From assembly GCF_018736045.1 (NCBI RefSeq), contig NZ_CP076133.1:1240001-1304000 (forward strand): 64,000 nucleotides of DNA, given 5' to 3'. This DNA comes from Flammeovirga yaeyamensis. GTDB taxonomy: Bacteria > Bacteroidota > Bacteroidia > Cytophagales > Flammeovirgaceae. The notes beneath the pieces are model-generated. The model searched no databases, was not told the DNA's origin, and saw only the letters and a program-made list of their open reading frames with translations. Of the stretch, positions 1-8,639 are shown piece by piece. The position numbers were made by a program, and so were the translations under genes. Positions within the stretch are counted from its first letter, which is position 1; each line of letters begins with the position of its first letter.

Positions 1-1304
1 TCAGTACCATCCAAAGTGATGTGTGCCGAATCTATTCGAACATTTTTTTCTGCTGATATTTCTGGTACTACCTTAATTTCGTAAGTAGCTCCTTTTCCAA
101 TAAGGGCTTCTTTACCTTGGATCATGCTTGTAGGCATACCATAATCTGAAAACGGATTGGTCGCATCTAGGAATAAAGTAGTGTCATTTTCTGTAATACT
201 ACAAATCATGTGATTATCCGTCATGGTACATGGCATTTCCTCATAGGTATAAGGTTTAGCTCTTGTCCCAATCCAAGTGAGATGAGCATTGACATCCATC
301 AATCTATAAAAATTATAAAGCAGGTTGGCCATATCTTTACAATCTCCATATCTTTTTGTGAGTACCTCGCTAGCACTTCTTGGAATAAACCCTTCCATAC
401 CATCTTCAAAAGCGATATATTTTATGTTTTTTTGGACCCAATAGAAGACCGCTTTTTTAGCCTCTTCTTTAGAAGATGTACCACTAATAATTTTGTCTAA
501 TTGATCTTGTAATAATTTCTCATCTTCTTTATCAATTAGACTGACTAATTTTGAATACCATCTATATAAATCATCCACACCCGAAGAAATTTGGTGAGTT
601 TTTCCCTGATGTGTGTAAGATTCTATCAAGATTAAAATATGAGGAGAACTGTATGATCTAGAGGGACTATTTTTTTCAAATTTATATTCTTCAACATTGC
701 TAAGCGTCCATGTATACGTAGTTTTATTCCCTTTTTTAGTTTCGGAAAAAGCGACATTATGATCTTCTACACCAAGTAATACAGGTTTTATCTTTACATT
801 TTTATCGAATGTAACAGAGTATTCAGCATTTTCAACGAAATATCTATCTTGGAAATAAAAAGGTTTTATAAAATGAGCATCATAAATTTGTTTTGTGTAC
901 TTCATTTTACCAATAACTGATTTCGATAGCTGCGGATAAGTAAATTCAGTAGCTTTATAATCATTGTAAAAGATGCCTCTTTGGAGGATATCTCTTGTCG
1001 AATAATTTTTTACTTTAACCGATTTTGTCTTACCATTATTGGGAACAATAGAAGAGGCTTCTAATTGAGTGATTTTTTCGAATTTGGAATGGAATATCGA
1101 TTCTAAAGAGTTTTGTTCGAAGTTATCAAAAAACTGTTTTTCTTCTTCGTTCTTTTCTAGAATGTGAATAAAACCATTAAGAAATCCAATAGTTAAATGA
1201 GTATTTTTCTTTTTATATATCACATCACCAGAAGGAGTGTTTGCAATACAAAAAGAACTCATTAATATTAAACTCAAAAGGCTTAATAAGAGACTTTTTT
1301 TCAT
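1..1304 (-). CDS. DUF3857 / transglutaminase-like exported protein (partial, C-terminus outside window)
   Basis: The frame is open from an ATG at 1304 to the left edge, so about 434 N-terminal residues are visible. It starts with a signal peptide (MKKSLLLSLLSLI... ending near residue 21). Residues about 60-250 look like the DUF3857 beta-rich domain. Residues about 270-390 look like a transglutaminase core with a plausible catalytic triad: Cys322 in YGDCKDMANLL, His365 in DNHMICSI and Asp380 in LFLDATNP. Proteins of this build are common in Bacteroidetes as periplasmic or surface proteins; whether they are peptidases or transglutaminases is mostly untested. A TAnnTTTG -7 element lies 20 nt upstream of the ATG, which supports this start. 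The family call is firm; the substrate is unknown. Confidence 0.85.
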   Translation of the reverse strand, partial: MKKSLLLSLLSLILMSSFCIANTPSGDVIYKKKNTHLTIGFLNGFIHILEKNEEEKQFFDNFEQNSLESIFHSKFEKITQLEASSIVPNNGKTKSVKVKNYSTRDILQRGIFYNDYKATEFTYPQLSKSVIGKMKYTKQIYDAHFIKPFYFQDRYFVENAEYSVTFDKNVKIKPVLLGVEDHNVAFSETKKGNKTTYTWTLSNVEEYKFEKNSPSRSYSSPHILILIESYTHQGKTHQISSGVDDLYRWYSKLVSLIDKEDEKLLQDQLDKIISGTSSKEEAKKAVFYWVQKNIKYIAFEDGMEGFIPRSASEVLTKRYGDCKDMANLLYNFYRLMDVNAHLTWIGTRAKPYTYEEMPCTMTDNHMICSITENDTTLFLDATNPFSDYGMPTSMIQGKEALIGKGATYEIKVVPEISAEKNVRIDSAHITLDGT

Positions 1305-1324
1305 TGTATTAAGAGTAAATTAGT

Positions 1325-1332
1325 CAAATTTA
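1325..1332 (-). promoter_or_regulatory. Bacteroidetes -7 element for the transglutaminase-like gene
   Basis: On the minus strand this reads TAAATTTG, a perfect match to TAnnTTTG, ending 20 nt before the ATG at 1304. No clear TTTG -33 box was seen. Confidence 0.55.
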
Positions 1333-1573
1333 GGGTATGACAAGTTGTTTGCTTTAATAATAGATTAAATATAAATCTTTAAAAAATGAGGTGTTGATAC
1401 GCCTTTCCTCATGTCAAAAATAATAATTTGATAGCTTTAAAAAAATAGTTGTACAAATTATATGTCGATCATTTGCTAATTCCATCTCATTCTTAGTAAC
1501 TAATCTTCATTTTACACTTTAATTAGAAATCAACATTAGATTTTCACCTAATATTAAATCCATTTCATATACT

Positions 1574-1611
1574 TTGAACATTTTTTGATGTTGGTTGAGC
1601 ATTTTTTGAAG
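1574..1611 (+). promoter_or_regulatory. Tandem 17-bp direct repeat, 21-bp period, upstream of the sulfatase gene
   Basis: TTGAaCATTTTTTGAtG (1574-1590) and TTGAgCATTTTTTGAaG (1595-1611) differ at two positions and are spaced by 21 bp, two helical turns. A near-consensus -7 box (TTCCTTTG, 1633-1640) follows. This geometry is typical of a tandem activator site such as those bound by AraC-family proteins. The AraC-type gene at 4029-4997 is an obvious candidate partner, but that link is inference. Most of the remaining 1305-1651 gap is plain AT-rich DNA. Confidence 0.45.
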
Positions 1612-1651
1612 TCCCTTATGCATCGGTTTCTTTTCCTTTGTGATATACTAA

Positions 1652-3997
1652 ATGACTAAAATCGATATGAAAAAAAGGACTACAAAACTAATTTGTGGGT
1701 TGATCAGTCTACTCACTTTGTTGTCGGTAAATGTTTTTGCACAGGAACAATTACCTAGACCAACTCAAGAATTTAAAGGTAAAATCGGTAGAACATTTGC
1801 CGATTCTAAAGCAGATTATCCTCAGCCAGTAAAAGCAGCGAAAGGAGCTCCAAACATTATTTTGATTATGCTTGATGATGTTGGATTCGGACAAAGTTCT
1901 ACATTCGGTGGACCAGTAGAAATGGATAATTTAGACAAGTTAGCCGATGAAGGTTTAACGTATACAAGATTCCATACTACAGGTATGTGTAGCCCGACAC
2001 GTGCGGCACTTTTAACTGGTAAAAACCACCACGAAGCAGGTTTTGGTGTCATCTCAGAATTGTCGACTGGTTTCCCAGGATACAATAGTATTTGGCCAGA
2101 CGATGCGGCTTCTATCGCTCAGATCTTACAAGGAAATGGTTACAGCACTTCGGTATTTGGTAAGTGGCACAATACGCCAACTTGGGAGGTGACTGCCAAC
2201 GGACCATTCGATCGTTGGCCTACAGGTTTAGGTTTCGATTACTTCTATGGATTTAATGGGGGAGAAACAAGTCAGTTTGAGCCAGATTTATACAGAAATA
2301 CAACTCCTGTAGATCAGCCTTACAGCCCAGAAGAGGGATATCACTTAACAGAAGATTTAGCTGATGATGCCATCCGTTGGATGAAAAATCAGAAGTCGAA
2401 CAACCCGGATCAACCGTTCTTCTTATACTTTTCGACAGGTGCAGCTCACTCACCTTTACAAGCGCCAGCAGAGTTTATCGAAAAATATAAAGGCAAATTC
2501 GATAATGGTTGGGATAGCATGCGAGAGGAAACATTCCAACGTCAGAAGGAAATGGGAATTATTCCAGAAAACACAAAATTAACAAGCAGACCAGATGTAT
2601 TGGAAGCATGGGATTCTTATACGGATGAGGAGAAAAAAGTGTATGCTCGCCAAATGGAAGTGTATGCTGGTTTCTTAGATCATACGGACTATTATATTGG
2701 AGAAGTATTAAAGGCTGCTCATGAACTTCCAGGGGGAGATAACACAGTAGTGATTTACATTGTAGGTGATAACGGACCATCAGCAGAAGGAAGTATGACA
2801 GGTACTAGTAATGTATACTTAGCTTACAATGGTGTTGGAGGTGAATCATTAGAGGATCAATTGGAAGAAATTGATGAGTGGGGTACTCCAAGCACGGAAC
2901 CTCATTACGCAGTGCCGTGGGCTTGGGCAGGTTCATCTCCATTTAAATGGATGAAACGAGTACCTTCTCACTTTGGTGGTACAAGAAACGGTTTAGTTAT
3001 TTCTTGGCCTAAAGGTATCGATGGAGCAGGAGAGAAAAGAACTCAATTCCACCATGTAGCTGATATTACACCTACAATTTTAGATATTACAGGTATTGAG
3101 CAACCAAAAAGAGTAAATGGTTTTGAGCAATCAGAAATGTCGGGTGTGAGTATGGCTTACACATTCAAAGAAGAGCACGCTAAAGGACAAAGATTGACTC
3201 AATATTTTGAAATTGAAGGTTCTAGAGCTATTTATCATGATGGTTGGGTAGCCTGTGCTTTCCATGGTGTACCATGGATGTTGACAGGGTCAAAAGGTTT
3301 TGATGATACTAAATGGGAGTTATATAACATAGAAGAAGACTTCTCTCAGGCAGTAGATTTGGCAGATCAATACCCTGAGAAATTAGAAGAATTGATTGCA
3401 ATTTTTGAGTCGGAAGCAGCATCAAAAGATGTTTACCCTATGGATGACCGTTTTGTCGAAAGAATTGTCACTCCCGACCGTCCGTCGATTAATAATAAGC
3501 GAACTAAATTTACTTATTATGGTCAAACGGAAAGGGTAACAAATAATGCTTCCCCAAGAACACCAAGTAGAACGCATGATATCGATGTAAAATTAACTCA
3601 TAAGAAAACAGACGAAGGAGTTTTAGTAACTGATGGAGGCTTCGAGTGTGGGTATTCACTTTATATCAAGGACAATAAATTGTATTACACATATAATTAC
3701 TTTGATAGAAAGTACACGAACATCATTTCTGAGAATAAACTACCTGAAGGCAATTTAGAGATCAAGGTAATTTATGATCAAGTATCAGGCGTGAGAGGTG
3801 GAGCTGCGAAAGTGACATTAATGATCGGAGATAAAGAAATTGGATCAGGTGATATACCAAACACAGTTCCAGTACAATACAGTGCAACATCTACTTTTGA
3901 TGTAGGTACGAACACAGGTTCTAGTCCATCGCAATTATATCATGGACGCTTTACTTATACGGGTGATCTACAGCTAGTAGAAGTAACTCTAAAGTAA
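1652..3997 (+). CDS. Secreted arylsulfatase (sulfatase S1 family)
   Basis: This 781-residue protein has a signal peptide ending at about VNVFAQ (residue 31) and then a sulfatase domain. The metal-site start PNIILIMLDDVGFG has the paired aspartates 75-76. The catalytic signature CSPTRAALLTG puts the residue to be converted to formylglycine at Cys113. The long form of about 780 residues resembles the AtsA/AtsD-type arylsulfatases rather than short choline sulfatases. It would remove sulfate esters from an algal polysaccharide or aryl compound in the periplasm or outside; the substrate is not readable from sequence. An in-frame ATG at 1667 gives an equally good signal peptide and fits the spacing to the -7-like box at 1633-1640 better, so the start could be 15 nt later. 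An AraC-type regulator is convergent, and a tandem repeat lies upstream. Confidence 0.92.
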   Translation: MTKIDMKKRTTKLICGLISLLTLLSVNVFAQEQLPRPTQEFKGKIGRTFADSKADYPQPVKAAKGAPNIILIMLDDVGFGQSSTFGGPVEMDNLDKLADEGLTYTRFHTTGMCSPTRAALLTGKNHHEAGFGVISELSTGFPGYNSIWPDDAASIAQILQGNGYSTSVFGKWHNTPTWEVTANGPFDRWPTGLGFDYFYGFNGGETSQFEPDLYRNTTPVDQPYSPEEGYHLTEDLADDAIRWMKNQKSNNPDQPFFLYFSTGAAHSPLQAPAEFIEKYKGKFDNGWDSMREETFQRQKEMGIIPENTKLTSRPDVLEAWDSYTDEEKKVYARQMEVYAGFLDHTDYYIGEVLKAAHELPGGDNTVVIYIVGDNGPSAEGSMTGTSNVYLAYNGVGGESLEDQLEEIDEWGTPSTEPHYAVPWAWAGSSPFKWMKRVPSHFGGTRNGLVISWPKGIDGAGEKRTQFHHVADITPTILDITGIEQPKRVNGFEQSEMSGVSMAYTFKEEHAKGQRLTQYFEIEGSRAIYHDGWVACAFHGVPWMLTGSKGFDDTKWELYNIEEDFSQAVDLADQYPEKLEELIAIFESEAASKDVYPMDDRFVERIVTPDRPSINNKRTKFTYYGQTERVTNNASPRTPSRTHDIDVKLTHKKTDEGVLVTDGGFECGYSLYIKDNKLYYTYNYFDRKYTNIISENKLPEGNLEIKVIYDQVSGVRGGAAKVTLMIGDKEIGSGDIPNTVPVQYSATSTFDVGTNTGSSPSQLYHGRFTYTGDLQLVEVTLK

Positions 3998-4012
3998 TCT
4001 GATAACAATTTA

Positions 4013-4042
4013 AGGTTGTCTCATATTCTTATGGGGCAACCT
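4013..4042. terminator. Bidirectional terminator between sulfatase and AraC gene
   Basis: AGGTTGTCTCAT (4013-4024) pairs with ATGGGGCAACCT (4031-4042) over 12 positions, allowing G-U pairs. The T-rich CTTTATTT follows on the plus strand. It overlaps the stop codon of the minus-strand gene. Confidence 0.6.
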
Positions 4043-4997
4043 CTTTATTTCTCAACTGATTTGGAGTAATCTGATATTCTTTTTTGAAAGCAGTGCCAAA
4101 ATGAGCCACTGATACAAAACCCAAATCCATACTTATTTCTGTGATACTTTTATCAGAATATTTAATTTGTTGATAGGCTTCCAGTAAACGATGTTGATCG
4201 AAAAATTTCATCACTGTGGTAGAATATACAGTAGAAAAATCTCTTCTCAATTTTGATACACTCAAGTGAAAATGCTTTGCAATTTCTTCTAATTTAGGCT
4301 TTTTACTGAAGTCTTCGAGAATATATTCTCTTACATCCAACATGTTTTTATAATCTTCAGGGTGAAGTTTAATATCGTCAATCTCATCAACTTTTTGATC
4401 CGATAAAGCAGTAAATAATCGGCCCAAAATTTCAAATAACCTGGATAAGAATATGGTCTTCTTTAATTTCTGATCATCATTAAAAAAAGTGAGTTCACGA
4501 ACGATGGTATCAATTTCTGGGATAGAAGAAAAATATATATAGCTATTAAGTACTCTTTTTTTGAAAGTCTCAAAGTAGACGTCCTCTATGAACCATGTTT
4601 TCAGAAAATCAATAGGACACTTTACGGCGAACCACTCGTACCACACATTGGGTTGTAATTGATTATCGTACAAGAAATTCACATCATAAATAAAGATTCC
4701 CTTATTTACAGCTGCTTTCAAACTACTGTCTTCGTCAAATTTTGCTTGATATCCAATACGTATAGTTAGATAGTTTTCCTTATCACTTCCTGTACTTTGA
4801 AAAGCAAGCTTTTCCGTACATTTCAGTTTAATTAAGCCTACTATGATATCATTGGGGTAATTAAAATAGTCGGCCTTGCAATCTATTTTATCATTCTTGA
4901 TAATCATAGATTCACCATCCCAATTTCCACCATAAATATCACTTAGATGTTTATAAACAGTTTGTGGAGAAATATCATTTCCTTCGTATATATGCAT
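4029..4997 (-). CDS. AraC-family transcriptional regulator
   Basis: The C-terminal ~95 residues of this 322-residue protein form an AraC double helix-turn-helix. The first helix set is in LEEIAKHFHLSVSKLRRDF. The second is in SITEISMDLGFVSVAHFGTA, followed by FKKEYQITPNQLR, the usual family ending. The N-terminal ~220 residues are unlike a simple cupin sensor, so the ligand is unknown. The layout and HTH resemble the AraC protein at 61946-62932. It converges on the sulfatase gene with a shared terminator and could control it through the tandem repeat at 1574-1611; this is inference. Confidence 0.88.
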   Translation of the reverse strand: MHIYEGNDISPQTVYKHLSDIYGGNWDGESMIIKNDKIDCKADYFNYPNDIIVGLIKLKCTEKLAFQSTGSDKENYLTIRIGYQAKFDEDSSLKAAVNKGIFIYDVNFLYDNQLQPNVWYEWFAVKCPIDFLKTWFIEDVYFETFKKRVLNSYIYFSSIPEIDTIVRELTFFNDDQKLKKTIFLSRLFEILGRLFTALSDQKVDEIDDIKLHPEDYKNMLDVREYILEDFSKKPKLEEIAKHFHLSVSKLRRDFSTVYSTTVMKFFDQHRLLEAYQQIKYSDKSITEISMDLGFVSVAHFGTAFKKEYQITPNQLRNKEVAP

Positions 4998-5227
4998 ACA
5001 TGAATTTACTAAAAAATGCCGATGAAAAAGAGTTTCTAAATATTCATTATGAATTAAGTAGAGGTGAGATGAGTGTTTATAATAAATGATCCCCCTTACT
5101 GTGGTTAAATGATTCAGATGGGTTTAATTCATTGAAATTAAGATTATATACTTTTTTAAGGTCAATTTGACATTTATTAATAATCCAAAATAAGAAAATT
5201 GCGTTGTTTGTTATAAATTAAACAATC

Positions 5228-5980
5228 ATGAAATTTTTACGAGCAACTTATAGACTTTTTCGTATTTCAACCTGTACGATTTATTATATTATTTGGGGAA
5301 AATTACATTCTGCTAGAAGTGAAGATCCCGCTAAGGTGACCAAAAAAATGCTTAGAAATTGGGCGAAGAAATGCCTATACATTCTAAACTACGAGGTAAA
5401 AGTAATTAACCAAGGCAAGCTTCAGCCAAGAGGCATAATCATGTCGAACCATAGAAGTTATGTCGATATTTTTATACTTTTTTCTTTGTATCCATCAAGT
5501 ATTGTGGCAAAGAGTGCAGTAGGAAAATGGCCTGGCCTGCGTTCTGCGGTAAAATTGGCCGATATGATTCTGGTCGATAGAGGTAACCATAACTCTCGAC
5601 TGAATACCATGAAGGAAATCAAGGCAAGAGTAGAAAATGAGAAGCGTGTGGTATTATTCCCGGAAGGAGGGATAGGCGATAGTTATTACCCTCAAAAGTT
5701 TAAAGGAGGGAGTTTCCTTATTGCCTCTCAACTAAACGCTCCCATAACACCGATTACACTTTGGTACGAAGATCAAAATGATGCCTGGATGGGAAGTATT
5801 AGTTTTGTTAGACATTTTTATCAGCAAATGGGCAAAAAGAAAAGCTTTGCCACCATCAAAGTACAGCCTCCTGTACAAAATGATGATCACAAAGCTTTAT
5901 CGAATGAGGTATATGATGTGATTTATCAGTCGGTAAGTGATTTTGATCATCTTCAAAAAGACAACAAACAGATTGCTTGA
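5228..5980 (+). CDS. 1-acyl-sn-glycerol-3-phosphate acyltransferase (PlsC family)
   Basis: This 250-residue membrane-associated acyltransferase would add an acyl chain from acyl-ACP or acyl-CoA to lysophosphatidate, giving phosphatidate for membrane lipids. The catalytic HX4D motif is NHRSYVD, with His75 and Asp80. The substrate-binding block is LFPEGG at about 143-148. A hydrophobic stretch near residues 8-24 would anchor it to the inner membrane. Length and motif spacing fit PlsC. It could also be a related ornithine-lipid (OlsA-type) acyltransferase, since the two subfamilies are hard to separate by motif. It appears monocistronic, and a palindromic repeat begins just after its stop. Confidence 0.85.
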   Translation: MKFLRATYRLFRISTCTIYYIIWGKLHSARSEDPAKVTKKMLRNWAKKCLYILNYEVKVINQGKLQPRGIIMSNHRSYVDIFILFSLYPSSIVAKSAVGKWPGLRSAVKLADMILVDRGNHNSRLNTMKEIKARVENEKRVVLFPEGGIGDSYYPQKFKGGSFLIASQLNAPITPITLWYEDQNDAWMGSISFVRHFYQQMGKKKSFATIKVQPPVQNDDHKALSNEVYDVIYQSVSDFDHLQKDNKQIA

Positions 5981-5994
5981 TGACCTTGCTTTTT

Positions 5995-6120
5995 CCTAGG
6001 GTTGAAACCCTAGGCTTGGAATAATTATATCTGTCCCGACTTAAGTCAGGAAAGATTTAGACAATACTTTAGTGTTGTTTAAAAAAATATTACCAGCCTC
6101 AGACTTTAGTCTGGGGTATT
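5995..6120. repeat. Palindrome-rich dispersed repeat, copy A
   Basis: CCTAGGGTT and AACCCTAGG (5995-6003 and 6006-6014) form a perfect 9-bp inverted repeat. From 6009 onward about 110 bp aligns with 6821-6932, for example CCTAGG-TTG-AATAATTATATCT, then CGACT, then CAATAC-TT-GTTG. Further small palindromes include CAGACTTTAGTCTG. The rest of the 5981-6299 gap shows no gene. Confidence 0.6.
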
Positions 6121-6299
6121 GGGGTATTTAATTATATCTGTCTCTAAATGATTAATTATATTAGAGGTGATCTCTCCAAATTACTTAAATCCAATCTTTT
6201 TAATATGTATCTGCATCTTTAAAAATCTGAGACTTTTGACCTACTTCCGTCCAAAACTCAAAACATTTTGGATGATTTGCTTTTTCATGATATCACTAT

Positions 6300-6770
6300 C
6301 TAATTTCTAATAATCTTGTAGTTCCACCCTTTTTTCCTATTGTATCCTTTGAAAAAATTGGGGGATATTATCCCAGCAACAAAAATAACAGCAAAGGGGA
6401 TGGTGTTGCTCACCATTTCTGTAGTACTTTCACCATTATATGAATTCATAGACAAAGCTACAAGTGACAACGTTCCGCCAAATGCTATTAAAGGAGCATT
6501 TTGAAGAAACATCCAACCTCTTGGATTGCGTTTGATTTTTCGAATATCACTAAGAAGAATGATTTCATCTTTTATATAAATATCATTTTCAGAATAGAAG
6601 CTTATTGGACCTTTTATTACTCTTCCATCAATCAGTTTTACCTTTACTTTCTTGAACTCCTGAATGTATTTTACTTTACCTTTTTGAGGGTTAGAGATTT
6701 CTAGTTGTACTTGAGAGTATGTTGTTTGTATGAATAAAAGAGAGAAGAGTATTAGTAATAGCGCTTTCAT
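6300..6770 (-). CDS. Small exported membrane protein, unknown function
   Basis: This 156-residue protein begins with a signal peptide (cleavage after TTYSQ, about residue 20). A short beta-rich segment follows (VKVKLIDGRVIKGPISFYSE...), reminiscent of small proteins that describe a response to altered structural genes in Bacteroidetes. Two hydrophobic stretches lie near residues 88-105 and 122-142, and the C-terminus is basic. I do not recognise a family. It is flanked on both sides by copies of the same palindrome-rich repeat, so it may be a separate small transcription unit. Confidence 0.6.
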   Translation of the reverse strand: MKALLLILFSLLFIQTTYSQVQLEISNPQKGKVKYIQEFKKVKVKLIDGRVIKGPISFYSENDIYIKDEIILLSDIRKIKRNPRGWMFLQNAPLIAFGGTLSLVALSMNSYNGESTTEMVSNTIPFAVIFVAGIISPNFFKGYNRKKGWNYKIIRN

Positions 6771-6820
6771 ATTAGTTGTTTTTGCTTTAAGCTCAAAGTT
6801 TAAAATTTTGTTGATATTTT

Positions 6821-6932
6821 CCTAGGTTTGAAATAATTATATCTTTCACGACTGAATTCTGGGTAGAAATAAACAATACATTATTGTTGTGTAAAAAATA
6901 CAAGCCCCTGACTTCAGCCAAGGACTTGTATT
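6821..6932. repeat. Palindrome-rich dispersed repeat, copy B
   Basis: This is the second copy of the repeat at 5995-6120, in the same orientation and diverged. Its last part (6900-6929) is a hairpin that looks like a terminator. Confidence 0.6.
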
Positions 6933-6940
6933 TTTTTTTA
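6900..6940. terminator. Terminator hairpin inside repeat copy B
   Basis: ACAAGCCCCTG (6900-6910) pairs with CAAGGACTTGT (6919-6929) when read as minus-strand RNA with G-U pairs. There is a T run on each side, so it could stop transcripts in both directions, notably that of the minus-strand gene ending at 6969. Confidence 0.6.
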
Positions 6941-6968
6941 TTAGTAAATATATATTGTTTGTAGTTAT

Positions 6969-8510
6969 CTACTCTACCAAAACAGCATCCGAAGGATACC
7001 ACTCTCCATCAAACCAAGGTTCTAAAGGACCATATAATCTAAAGATGGTATTCCAACCTTTACCTGGAACAGTTTGTATCCAGTTGTTTTCCATACCTTT
7101 TGGTGCTTTTGGACCAATGTAAATGTCCCAGCTACCATCTTCATTTTGAACCAACCCCTTTTTATTATTGTCAATGCCAGGGAATCTTTGATCGGTTTGC
7201 AACATCGAACGTGTTTGATTATCGTAGATGGTAAACGACCAGAAGTCTTTCATTGGAGGATTGGCAGGGATGTGGAATTTATACGTTTTGCTTCCATCAA
7301 AAGTATTTCCATCTTTATCTGAATAAGCAATAGCATATTGCGACCCTTTACCAATAATTTTCATCGACATGGCAGGAGTAATACCCGTTGCATAAAAGTG
7401 GAAAGCACTTCTTGCATCTAATAATCGAACTCCATTATGTTCGAATAAGTAACTCTTATAAGCCAATGGATTTAACCATTGTGTTCCTTTAAACTTGTAT
7501 AAATATTCGCTTCTAGGTTTTGCCATTTGTGTTCTAACAATGGCACTACCTAATTTTGAGGCTTCTTTTAAGATCGCTTGCATTCTTGGATCAGGATTGA
7601 AAGGTTTGCCCTTTTCAATTCCTATTGCAGCAAGAGTACCTAATAGTTCAGGATTTTCAGCAGCTGTTGGTTCAGATTGAACTACTGCATTAATCTCTTC
7701 ATAGATTCTTTCATCCATTCTGTGAATTGTATTGATTTCTTTGCCAGAAACATTCACAAAATTCATTTTTGGTTGATTATCCTTTTGAGATAATGGATAT
7801 ACTTTAAAAGTCTTTTTAGTCGCTTGTACAGCAGGTTGTGGGTCTCCATTTTTTTGGAATCCTCTCCAAATGACCCAATGACCATATGTTTCTGCTTGTT
7901 TTACAAAATATCCTTTAGGTACATCACCTTTATAACCCGGAGGTAAAATCAAGAACTTGCCACCCTTAGATTTATCTGGACCAAGACGGCCGAAGTCGGC
8001 TACATATTTAAAATAGTGATCATCAATAATACCCAAAACATCTGGAGGAGTTTCAATCACCATAGGTTCATCTCCTAGTTCCAACCAAGAACACATGTAT
8101 ACTGAAGTGGTATTTGCAGTAAGGAAAAAAGATTTAGAATCCATTAATTCCTCAAAAATAAGGACGGTTTGGTTGGCTGGACCATACTCTAGAATACCAC
8201 GTTTCATGGCTTCCATAGAAGCAATGTGAATGCCTTTTGTGTAGGCATCGACTGCGTTGACTAAATCTAGGTAATCATAGACTTTGTCTGCTGTTTTTGG
8301 TTTAGGTACTCCATCGAAGAACGATAATTCTCCTAGAGTTTCAGTTATAATTGTATTCGGACTTTCAATTCCTGATGGAATCTGAGTCGTCATTTTCATT
8401 TTGGGAGTTTGAACAGCTTTATCATTTGATTGATCGTTTGTAGACTGTTCGCAACTTGAGAAAATAGTTCCCATCAATAAGATGGATAACAGGTGTTTGT
8501 AGTTAAACAT
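6969..8510 (-). CDS. DUF1254/DUF1214 domain lipoprotein, copy 1
   Basis: This 513-residue protein starts with a lipoprotein signal (LMGTIFSSCEQS, Cys20), so it should be anchored in a membrane facing the periplasm or surface. An N-terminal DUF1254 region (about 60-250, with KYVADFGRLGPDKSKGGKFL and ILPPGYKGDVP) precedes a C-terminal DUF1214 region (about 370-510, with SFTIYDNQTRSMLQTDQ and YIGPKAPKGMENNWIQT). Family members are widespread and no activity is firmly established. A second member (8640-10037) lies 129 bp upstream on the same strand, and two more are at 58996-61838, so the genome keeps several divergent copies. Confidence 0.85.
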   Translation of the reverse strand: MFNYKHLLSILLMGTIFSSCEQSTNDQSNDKAVQTPKMKMTTQIPSGIESPNTIITETLGELSFFDGVPKPKTADKVYDYLDLVNAVDAYTKGIHIASMEAMKRGILEYGPANQTVLIFEELMDSKSFFLTANTTSVYMCSWLELGDEPMVIETPPDVLGIIDDHYFKYVADFGRLGPDKSKGGKFLILPPGYKGDVPKGYFVKQAETYGHWVIWRGFQKNGDPQPAVQATKKTFKVYPLSQKDNQPKMNFVNVSGKEINTIHRMDERIYEEINAVVQSEPTAAENPELLGTLAAIGIEKGKPFNPDPRMQAILKEASKLGSAIVRTQMAKPRSEYLYKFKGTQWLNPLAYKSYLFEHNGVRLLDARSAFHFYATGITPAMSMKIIGKGSQYAIAYSDKDGNTFDGSKTYKFHIPANPPMKDFWSFTIYDNQTRSMLQTDQRFPGIDNNKKGLVQNEDGSWDIYIGPKAPKGMENNWIQTVPGKGWNTIFRLYGPLEPWFDGEWYPSDAVLVE

Positions 8511-8639
8511 TTTCGGTATATGTTAATTGTTTGATAGTGAATATAATCTATTTTTAGCATACGAAATTAAATTTCAGCTATTAATTTAGATTTATACCAA
8601 ACATAGTTTTTAAATCTTACAAATTATCTGATATAAACC

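Noticed and set aside
6793-7002. An open frame of 69 codons on the minus strand over repeat copy B
   Set aside because: It spans the repeat and terminator hairpin and runs into the coding sequence of the DUF1254/DUF1214 gene in another frame.
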